A DNA stretch of 64,000 nt from NCBI GenBank assembly GCA_020746875.1, contig JAGTJL010000002.1, forward strand, positions 558,001 to 622,000, in the 5' to 3' direction. The notes below the pieces were generated by a model that worked only from the letters and a program-made list of their open reading frames with translations, was not told the origin of the DNA and did not search any database. The translations under genes and the position numbers were made by a program. Source of the DNA: Rhexocercosporidium sp. MPI-PUGE-AT-0058. Taxonomy: Eukaryota > Ascomycota > Leotiomycetes > Helotiales. Positions 55,318 to 64,000 of the stretch are shown here, in pieces. Each line of letters opens with the position of its first letter. Position 1 is the stretch's first letter.

Positions 55318-57354
55318 ATGGTCAGGAACATGTCTCGCGCAGCCTCACCATCCGAATGGAGCCTCCTCGATGGAGAATTCTTCGACATTCCACCTACAAT
55401 GGAGTCACGCAAAGGCACGCTCTTCATCGAAGCCAGACTAAAAGATGGAATGTTAGAGAGCGGCATCATGACTTCTGAAAGGTGCGACTCGGTGAGCCTC
55501 TACTTACCACCGTGAAAGGCCATTGTTGACAAATCTGCAGTTTGCGAAAGCTCTTGAGGCCCAGTTAGCGAAGAGTGGATGTACTTTCGATATGCTGGAG
55601 GATGTACTTGCAGATAAAGATGGTGAGTTGACTTATGGTTCGGGCGTGCAAGAGCTAATGTGTGAGACTAGATGCCATTTGCAAGCTAGGGGCTGAGTAT
55701 GAGAAAGCCAACAACACTTTGCAGAGTCTAAAGGTGGTTGAGCACGTTGGGCCGACAACGCTCGAAACATGCTTCAAATCATCAAATGTAAACTTGAAAG
55801 TTCAAATCTTCCAGCTGTACACCGACGATTCACCTGGTAATAAGACAAAGGAGGATGGAGACCTTGGAGAACTTATTACAATGCCACATGCGAGGTTCGA
55901 GGGGGTATGGGACGAGTAAGTTGCGCAATACTCGAACCCTAGTGAGGTACTGATCTCCTCAAGGCTTGTGTTTGCCCATGACCTGAAAGCGGATCTTATC
56001 TGGATGATGACCAACATTCGTGCGTTCGCCCCTGCCCAAATTTGATGCCTCACATAGGCACATACTAATCTGAGTAGTCCGGTTTTCGAAATCTTTCGCA
56101 GCAAATAAGATACGACGCAAGCTCAACCCTCTGATTCTTCTTCACGGTCCACCTGGAACCGGAAAGACAAGTCTTTGCCTCGGTCTCGCACAAAAGATTT
56201 CGATTCGCCTGAGCGGTACCTACACATCTACCAAGCTGGTCCAAATTAAGACCGCCAATCTCCTATCCAAATATTACAGCGAGAGCGCTAAGCATGTCGA
56301 TGACATATTCAATCGTATAAGTGCCATGTGCGAGGAGGACTCAACAGGTTTCATTTGTGTGCTGATCGATGAGGTGGAATCCATTGCCTGCTCAAGAGAG
56401 TACAGCACCAAAGAAGGAGAAAGCCATGATTCGCTGAGAGCTACAAATGCATTACTCACCGGCTTAGATCGAACTGCACGACATTCTAACGTCGTGTTCT
56501 TATTCACATCTAATATGTGCGATGCATTAGAGCCCGCGTTCATTGACAGATGTGGTTTGCAGGAGTTCGTTGGCCCGCCAAACATGGAGGCACAATATGA
56601 GATCCTGCGGAGTTCTTTGGAGAAGTTGATCACCTGCAATGTTATTGAATCTGCTGTCAACATACCAACGTACGACGATGCTACAATGCAAGCGACTGCC
56701 GGTGCGGAGAAGATCGACCGTCCCGGTCCAAAGCTCCTCGAGATTATCAAACTCATCCACGCCTCTACCGAAGGTACAGAATTACCCATAAGTGGACGCA
56801 GTCTAGGTCAACTGCCCGAGAAGGCTCTCATGAGATATATCAGAGGAGAGGATTGTAGTCTAGATGCAGCATTTGGGTTCTTGCAGAGATGTGTCTTCGA
56901 AACTCTGAAGGTAGGAAATACTGATTCGAGTAGCACCAAAGCTGCATTGAGGAAGACAGTACGGGCTGAGGCGAAGAAGTGGGATTGGGGAGACGAGATC
57001 GAAGTTCCTCACGAGACAGAATCAGAACCCTCTGATGAAGTAACCCAGCTTTGGGATCTCCAAAATCAATCTGCTAGCACTGCCGTCATTGAGACCAAAG
57101 AGAAGAGACGGGTCACATTTGCTGGGGTTGAGACACTTGACGAGACAGAAGCAGATCTTGTCGTGGAAGAATCTCATGTAGTCGAGCTAGACAACCTAGA
57201 GAACCAGCTTGATGATACACCTGTTATTGAGGCAGGGGAGAAGAAACGGGTCTTTGCAGAATTTCGAGACGATTCCAAAGAATCTTCTACCACATCCGAC
57301 AAGGTGTACGTTGAAGACTCTGACCACAAGCCTGGAAAGAAGACCAAGATATGA
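55318..57354 (+). CDS. pch2: AAA+ ATPase, Pch2/TRIP13 homologue
   Basis: Five exons (55318-55491, 55541-55622, 55672-55915, 55964-56019, 56078-57354) in phase give about 610 residues. The single AAA+ module has the P-loop LLHGPPGTGKTSLC at about residues 206-219, Walker B with FICVLIDEVESI at about 276-287, and the family's SLRATNALLTGLDRTARHSN and LFTSNMCDALEPAFIDRCGL (sensor/arginine finger region). The spacing SREYSTKEGESHDS before the Arg-Ala-Thr helix is diagnostic of Pch2/TRIP13. The enzyme remodels HORMA proteins such as Hop1 in the meiotic checkpoint and Mad2 in mitosis. The N-terminal domain (ARLKDGMLESGIM, LEDVLADKDA) matches the TRIP13 N-terminal region weakly. The C-terminal 200 residues are an acidic, low-complexity extension not found in animal TRIP13. 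Moving the last acceptor by three bases (exon from 56075) adds one residue. Confidence 0.88.
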
Positions 57355-57844
57355 GGAACCAAAATATGAGGAAGGTTTCGTATGAATGGGTTTGCTTGGA
57401 CTTGCTTGAATTTGCTTCTGGCGGAGGAGTCGAGGAGCTGGAAAAATACCACGTGTTTCGCATACTTCTGTATCTTGCTTGAAAGCTGGCTGAATGATGC
57501 TAAGGGGTACATGGCTAGACTTGTCAAAAGAGCGATAATTACTCAAGGACATCTCAACTGATGCTCTGGCGATGCTGTATCGTGCAGTGCACATTTTAGA
57601 ACCAAGTAGTCAAGTTATGAGAAATCTAACAATCTGAACCTCAAAGCTTTTGAATGTACTGTACTGCTGAAGGAAAGACTTCCGAAAGACTTCCGAATCA
57701 ACGTCGTTGATTCAACGACTCAGAATCTAGCACAGCGAAGCCCACTTGATTACTCACGCACAGCTCTGATGCCTTGATGCTGAAGCCACAGCCGTATATA
57801 CAGATGGGCAGACAGGTAGGTACATAGCTAGGAAGATAGAGAGA

Positions 57845-57904
57845 TAGGTAGGTAGGTAGGTAGGTAGGTAGGTAGGTAGGTAGGTAGGTAAGTAAGTAAG
57901 TAAG
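57845..57904. repeat. GGTA/AGTA tetranucleotide microsatellite
   Basis: About eleven GGTA units are followed by about four AGTA units, with a GATA-like edge on the left. This is a likely slippage-prone marker. Confidence 0.9.
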
Positions 57905-60900
57905 AAGGGAGATACTCCCAGAGAAGAATACATCATATCACCTAAGATACCAAACCAAGATCCGATCCCTCCCACTCCCACTCCCACTACAAGCTCCTTC
58001 TGCACCGGCGCAAGAGAAGAGAAGAGAAGACGGTAAGGTAGTGAGTGAGTGGTGAAGAGGGTGGGAATTTGTATTTAACAATTAGCGAACACTATCTCTT
58101 CTCATCTGCATAGATATTTCTAAATTCCAGAAAATTTTAATGAGACTATAGATGTGAGTGGGGTCATGTGAGATGCATGGATTAAAGGTATCGTATTGCT
58201 CGTGGTCGAGGTTCGATTCTAGGTAGTAAGTGGGTAGTAAGTATGGGAGGTATAGGTTAAACCACATGCACATCTTCCAAATCACTTGTATCGTGTTTCG
58301 TGAAAAGAAAAACGTACATGCACACCTCTTACTTAACGTACAGTACAAGTAAACTAAACCAAACTAAACCAATAATCATCGAAAGTAAACTCATTATCGT
58401 TCTATAGTTTCTTTGAGCACGGATTACATTACCTACTTACAGCCTTACGGGAGGAGGGGTGGAGGGAAGGAAAGCCGGGCCTCCGTCCCTCCCTTGAAGT
58501 GCAGAATCTAGAAAAATAGACCACCAGAAAAATAAAAATGGAATGGGGAAAAAAAACTTGGATTTCAAAGCTGCGCATGGGTATGGTATGATATGATATG
58601 ATGGTCTTCCATATGTCCGATTAGGTATACTAGGTAGAGTAGGTAGAGTAGAGTACAGTATATCGAAATCCCGCACCGAGAAAACCATCTGATTGTCAGC
58701 TCGGCACTAGGCTCAGACGTGATCTCATCGGATGTGATCTGATCTGATTAAAAAAAAAACACCCGGGGGGATGAGATTTTCCCTGCTGAGATTGTGAGAT
58801 AAGGAGAGCGTTCATCTTCATCATCATCTTCTTCTTCCTCGGCCAGGATTAGAGTTTCGTGCTGGCATCGCATCGCATCGCAGTGCAGCGCATGGCATGG
58901 AATGGCTTGCTCGGCAATTTCTCCGCGTTGCATCTGCATCTGCATCAGCATCTGCATGTAGATTTCTGCATGTTTTTTTCCTGCATCTGCGTCTTGCGTC
59001 TGTGGATGGGGTGAGGAGGAGGAGGGACGAGGAGGACGGGAAGCTCGGTAAATATTTACGGGAAGCGGGTTACCGCTTGTGGTTCTGGAATGTAATGTCA
59101 CGTAAGGTAATGTCATACCATGCCATGCCAGGCCATGGCACGGTTATGGTCAGCTTGCTTCCTTCTCAGCTTGACATTGCCAGCCCCGTGTAAGATAGGT
59201 AGGATGGTATGTGGGTTGGGCAGCAAGCAAGCAATTTCATTCGAGAATCCGCATGTAGGTTGGTAGGGAAGGGAGGGAGCCACGATCCTGCACAGACGGG
59301 GTGCTCGCGTGATTTCAGATCACGTTGCACTGCATGTTTACTTTTGCCCTTTGTGGAAGCGCTGAGAGTTTGTTTGGTTCGCTCGGTTGTGCGGATTTGT
59401 GCGTTTGGCCCCCCTATTTTACCTTTGGGTTTCCTGGTTGGGAAGATTTGATAGAGGGGGCGTAATGTATACTTTGTGTAAGAAACTGATAGGCGAGGCG
59501 AGGAGAGGAGAGTTGAGTGGGTGTATGAAGATGTGGGAATACGGGGTGGCCACGACAGCAAACCTCTGCTTCCCTTAGAAGCCCCGCGAGTTCTCAACGG
59601 ACGGTTTTGGATGGAGGAGAACAGAGATTACAGCATCTCATGGCTGTGAGATAAGTGAGATAAGTGGACAGGAAATGTGAGATATGATTAGAAGAGGCAC
59701 TGGTACCCAACGTGATGAAGGTAGGTCCGAAAGTAAGATTGTGTAGGTAGTGTAGGTTTGGTGAGGGATTACAGAGTGGTTGATAATGGGATGGGTGCAG
59801 GCGAGGAGGAGAGGGAGGTCTTGTTGACGTCGTCGTCTTTGGCACCATTCAAAGGACCGAGATGCTAAACGTGTTGTTGAAGGGACGAAAGAGGGAGGAA
59901 TCGGTAAGGAGGGGGTAGGCTGGGCTGGGTTGGCACATGCAAAGCAAGCAGGGTCGTCGTAAGCAATCTATCAAACATCTAGCTTGGCGATGTGGCGATA
60001 TGTCGACATGGCTGGCAGGTATCTTGACATGGAAGCCGGAGAGTTTGTTCCTGGTGTGAATGTGGGTTTACACGGAAACGGTCGGCTCAAAGGCTCGTTG
60101 TTCCCTGGCACGGTGATTTTGGTTGGTGGTTGCTTGTGAGGTAAGAGGGTTACAAGAATTTCCGCTTGGTGTGGGATGAGTGAGGTGGTGTTGTGGAACT
60201 GGTTTTGTGTTTGTGTTCGCGGTTGTGGTAGGGGTTGTCGTTGGGTTGGACGAAGAGCATGGATGGAAGGATGGAAGTGGTTTTCCCGAGGATGAGGAAG
60301 TCGTTGTGGTCAAGTCGGTGCTGTAGGCTGATATCAAAGTTAAATTTGGATATCGATACCTTCCGCGAGAGTTTATGGCTGGTGTACTGTATCGTCCTCT
60401 GTTCTAGGGCGGTAGATTGTGCTGTCCCATCCCTTGGAACGGCTGGCTGTATCCAGTCAAGTGCCACACGGGTTCAAGAGCGACAATTGACTGGAACGGA
60501 CGGGAGCGGCGTGTGGTGATGGGGTGGGTGACGGAATGTTGGGCCTCTGTAGCGTGGGAACTTGGGAAATGTGATGGAAGCCGTGATGTCGTTGGTGGAG
60601 ATCGACGGACGGCGGGAACTACTGTACAGTATTTAGAGGAAACTAGACTCGATCAGGCACCCCTGCAAAGGCGGTGAAGCTGTGGCTGGAGAGGAGAGGG
60701 AGAAAGATACGGAGTACGTAGGAGAGAATGGCTGGAATGATTACGTAGGGAGGTCGATTCGATGCGAAGAAAAGCAAACTCTCTGCTGGGTATCTAGATG
60801 TACTGTACTGGAAAACGGTAAATACGGATGTAATGAATCCCCCTTGGCTGCGCTGCCACTTGTATTTTGGCAAGTAAATTGATTATTGCATGGGTTAGGC

Positions 60901-61693
60901 TGGACTACTGTACCTACGCAGTATGTAGATACTACTGAAACACGACCTCTTCGCCCAGATAGGCAATATGAGCGATATACTTCCATGAACTATGCGCTCC
61001 TGTCCTGGATGTGGCTATGACATGGCAAGGGGGGGGGTGAGAGCAGAGCAGAGCAGAGCAGAGTAGAGTAGACTAGAATGCTATGCAGGTGCTTCACGCC
61101 GCCAACTCCAAACTTAGACTTTGGGCAGCATGCATTCCGTCCCAATCCCTCTCTTCCTTTTGCCTCCTTCCCTACCTTTGCTTGTCTCTTCGTACCTTGC
61201 CGAGTTTGATGATATCCCACCCTCAAACAACAACGACCCTCGGACAGTCTTCCCTTCTATCCTATCAGTCCGGCGAATCTCTTCATCTCTTTCTCTAATT
61301 CCCTTGTCCCTTGCTCCCCGTCTCAGTCTCCATCCATAGCCCGAGAACTTCCGAGTGACTTGCCTCATCTCGTCTCGTCTCATCTCACCCTCGAGGTGTT
61401 TGCTCCTTGCCAAATTCGTAGTCGCAGTTGTCCTCCCTCAACTTAAGTCATCTCAACTCAACTCAACTCACCTCAATTCCGACAGCTGCAGGGCTCTTGC
61501 GTGCTGAAAATGCCTCGTGCTGGCTCTTCTTGCCCTCCTCCCTTTAGCCAGGAGGAGTGAGCGGCGAATATCCTGCCAGTAAGAGATGGCAGCGAGTCCA
61601 GCCAGTCCAGCCAATTCCTCCTCCTGAAGCGTCTTGGGTTGGTCTGGCCACTCTTTCTTTGCCATCCATGCCTTGCCTTGCCTTGCTCACCCT

Positions 61694-61720
61694 TACATAC
61701 TCGTACAGTACGAGTATGTA
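61694..61720. repeat. Perfect 13-bp inverted repeat with one central base
   Basis: The arm TACATACTCGTAC is followed by A and by its exact reverse complement. The centre contains GTACAGTAC. It may be a dimeric factor site or a hairpin in a transcript. It lies 813 bases before the TPS3-like start codon. Confidence 0.8.
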
Positions 61721-62532
61721 CTCTGTAAGACGTGCATCCATCCTCAACTTGCCAGGATGCCCGTCTCTTTTCTGCCACATGTGCTTTGGCCCGCCCGCAC
61801 TCTCCCTCCCTCCCTGTCTTTTCTGCTTTCCGCCCACCCAAAACCTGCATCTGATCCCCGTCGCATTTTTTCATGTGCCTGACGTATGGGCAAATAAGGG
61901 AAAATACCTCTGCCCTGTCCCGGTGGTGCTCTCCCTGCCCTGTCCACCCACTCGGGAAGGAAGATGCAACTGCGACGACGTCGACGACGACGACGACCAC
62001 TGATAATTTTTGTTACCTCACTTTGTCCCCATCAAGGAATCCGTGAAGCCGTGCTGAACACCACAGACACAGGACTATCTATGTGTAACCTCCTCATCCG
62101 CGACCCATCTTCTACATCAATCCAGTCGCATCCGCCTGCCCTCGAGTTCGAGATCTAAAAATTCGAGCTGCTTCGAACGCTCTCGGCCCTTCCAGCAGCT
62201 TCTAAAAATTCTCCTTCTACGGAATTCAGATTGCTTCTTCGATAGAAACCTTCAACCGGTATTGTCGTCGCCAGCTTACCCGACCGACAAGCTTGACAAG
62301 TCGCTATCCTTCTCTGTACCACAGTCGTGAACACAGCTATCCTCAGCCAATCTCAGCCCACCTCTTCCTGGCAGTGTCAGCGCTGTTCCCCTCCCTCCCT
62401 TCGACAACCCCTCCTACCCGCACCACGAAGTACAAAGTCCATGATTGCGCAATTTCGACCTTCCAATCCAATTTGCTCTGTTCTACCCTTCATACTACAA
62501 CCTGACCTCGAGCTTCCGCGCAAGCTGTTAAA

Positions 62533-64000
62533 ATGACTGTCTTTGTGGTATCCTTGTAAGTTCAATCCATAGCTTCCATAAAAGAGCTCCCGAAGCTTGG
62601 TCTACTCGCACCTTTGCCCCTGTTTCTGCCAGTATGCGGGGAGAGCTTGTCATATTTCGATATCCCTATGGAGCTTCGATGCATAACTTGTCTCCGCCTA
62701 TTTTGTCCCGCCATTGCTTCTGCAAAGCTCTAACATATCTTTCTCAGGTTCCTCCCCAATACCATCAACTTCACACTCCCTACCAATTCCTCAAGAGGTC
62801 GACCATCCCCTCCAAGACGAACCACTACCCGAATCGATACCTCTGGCAAGCCAAGTCTCTTCGCTCAACAACGAGATCTTACTCCTCCACAAACACCAAC
62901 TGTGGACGTGGACAACGACGGCTTCTTTGCCTCGAATGAAAACCAAGATCTGCGAGGGCACTTCCCCAAGCAAGAAAACCACCGTTCTATAATCGCCCCA
63001 AGCGATCCACATTCGCCTGCATGGGGCTCTGGACGTCTCTTCACCCAACCTCGATCAAGAGCTAGCTCTCCTCCTCCAGCGGATATCTTGAAACACAACA
63101 AGACTGTCGCGAAGGCGAGTGTTTTGGGACGGGCAGGCGTTAAGCAACCACAACTTGGGAGAAGTGATAGCCATGACCGTGTCTTCGCCCACGCGGACTG
63201 GACTGTGGTACCCGCAGACCAGGGTAACGGTGGACTGCGAAATGCTGTTCAGGCCGCTGTAAGGAATGGGAAGTTGCAGGACAAGATCTGGGTTGGCACT
63301 CTCGGAATGCCTACGGATGCTCTCGAGGATACTCAGCAGAAGCAAGATATCGAGGACCGACTGGCTACCGAGTACGACTCTTTGACTGTATTTTGCAAGG
63401 ACAGCGATTTTGATGGACACTACACGCACTACTGCAAGCAAATCCTCTGGCCAGTCTTCCATTATCAGATCCCTGATAACCCAAAGAGCAAGGCATATGA
63501 AGACCACTCATGGATCTACTACGTTGCTGTCAACCAGGCCTTTGCCGACAAGATTGTCAAAAACTGGAAGCGTGGAGACATTATCTGGGTACATGACTAC
63601 CATCTTCTCCTGGTACCATCCATGGTACGAAAGAAGCTTCCAGATGCTAAAATTGGGTTCTTCCTCCACGTTGCGTTTCCCTCATCCGAGGTGTTTCGAT
63701 GCTTGGCCGTACGCAAGGAGCTTTTGGAAGGTATGCTTGGAGCCAACCTCATCGGTTTCCAAATTCACGAGTATGCTCGCCATTTCCTCCAAACTTGCAG
63801 CAGACTGCTTTGTGTAGAGGCAACGAATGATGGTGTTCAACTGGAGGACCGCTTTGTCGATGTCATCAACCTTGCAATCGGTATCGACCCAGTCGCATTG
63901 GACATGAACCGTGCCGACCCAGATGTCGCCGAATGGCTTCAGACCATGCAAGAACGATACCGTGGTAAGAAGTTGATCGTTGCAAGAGACAAACTGGACC
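62533..64000 (+). CDS. tps3: Trehalose-phosphate synthase regulatory subunit (TPS3/TSL1-like), partial
   Basis: Exon 1 (62533-62555) encodes only MTVFVVS plus two bases. After a 192-bp intron, exon 2 starts at 62748 with LFLPNTINFTLP and stays open to the right edge, so the gene is truncated by the window. The first 150 residues are the Pro/Ser-rich regulatory leader of TPS3/TSL1-type subunits (RDLTPPQTPTVD, DNDGFFASNE). The glycosyltransferase-20 domain then begins: GGLRNAVQAAV, KIWVGTLGMPTDAL, WPVFHYQIPD, YYVAVNQAFADKI, IIWVHDYHLLLVPSMVRKKL, IGFFLHVAFPSSEVFRCL and GANLIGFQIHEYARHFL. In yeast the TPS3/TSL1 subunits lack their own catalysis and hold TPS1 and TPS2 together for stress-induced trehalose synthesis. 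The MTVFVVSLFLP start is, from memory, shared with fungal TPS3-type proteins. Confidence 0.88.

Larger units (their letters stand above)
57355..62532. other. 5.2-kb gene-poor region before the trehalose synthase gene
   Basis: No coding gene is supported. It holds the 3' region of the Pch2 gene, a GGTA/AGTA microsatellite (57845-57904), many short purine- or pyrimidine-rich runs, several copies of GTACTGTAC-like palindromes and a perfect 13-bp inverted repeat (61694-61720). The last 1.5 kb is CT-rich and probably the promoter and leader of the TPS3-like gene. All frames over 60 codons here overlap one another on opposite strands and are low-complexity. A long non-coding RNA cannot be excluded. 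Confidence 0.55.

Noticed and set aside
58195..58245. GGTTCGATTC resembling a tRNA B box
   Set aside because: No A box, acceptor stem or foldable cloverleaf could be found around it.
61473..62003. Overlapping frames of 97-175 codons on both strands before TPS3
   Set aside because: They cover the same low-complexity, CT-rich leader on opposite strands and show no domain; more likely promoter or leader sequence.

Overview
The window is chromosomal DNA of a filamentous ascomycete (Pezizomycotina). The genes carry short introns (mostly 41-190 bp) with GTAAGT-like donors. The gene content fits: an alpha-type pheromone precursor, HET-like, NACHT-ankyrin, Clr5 and fungal BTB proteins, and a TPS3-type trehalose synthase subunit. 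The pheromone core and the protein styles suggest Leotiomycetes (Helotiales-like), but that placement is an inference. All exon models below were built by hand from splice signals and reading-frame phase; none is supported by transcripts.

Layout. 0-2.3 kb: no clear gene, but a degenerate tandem repeat at the left edge. 2.5-6.2 kb (+): a HET-like protein with membrane segments. 6.8-9.5 kb (+): a coiled-coil, low-complexity, probably nuclear protein with an odd in-frame TAG just upstream. 9.9-11.2 kb (-): mitochondrial NAD-isocitrate dehydrogenase subunit IDH1. 12.8-13.8 kb (+): an alpha-pheromone precursor with seven peptide copies and a cluster of four CTATTGAG sites in its promoter. 14.7-16.1 kb (-): an intact phosphoglycerate-mutase-like histidine phosphatase, followed at 17.1-18.7 kb (-) by a decayed paralogue. 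19.5-20.5 kb (-): proteasome subunit alpha7 (PRE10). 21.7-22.6 kb (+): an ascomycete protein of unknown function.

23-46 kb is an accessory-looking block: a NACHT-ankyrin NLR with nearly identical repeats, a Clr5-domain protein with an apparent frameshift, a BTB-like protein, and a row of five minus-strand BTB/POZ copies of which only one (43.5-44.4 kb) looks intact. 46.7-64 kb returns to conserved genes: a small Arg/Pro-rich protein (-), a 1002-residue F-box protein (-), a CSC1/OSCA-type cation channel (-), a Pch2/TRIP13 AAA+ ATPase (+), then about 5 kb of gene-poor DNA before a TPS3/TSL1-like trehalose synthase regulatory subunit (+) that runs off the right edge.

Functional themes are central metabolism (IDH1, TPS3), proteostasis (PRE10, F-box), mating and meiosis (pheromone precursor, Pch2), and self/non-self or rapidly evolving families (HET-like, NLR, Clr5, BTB). 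The strongest leads are the putative MAT alpha-domain binding-site cluster in front of the pheromone gene, the in-frame TAG of the 6.8 kb gene, the 7-bp duplication that breaks the Clr5 gene, and the homogenised, frameshift-ended ankyrin array.
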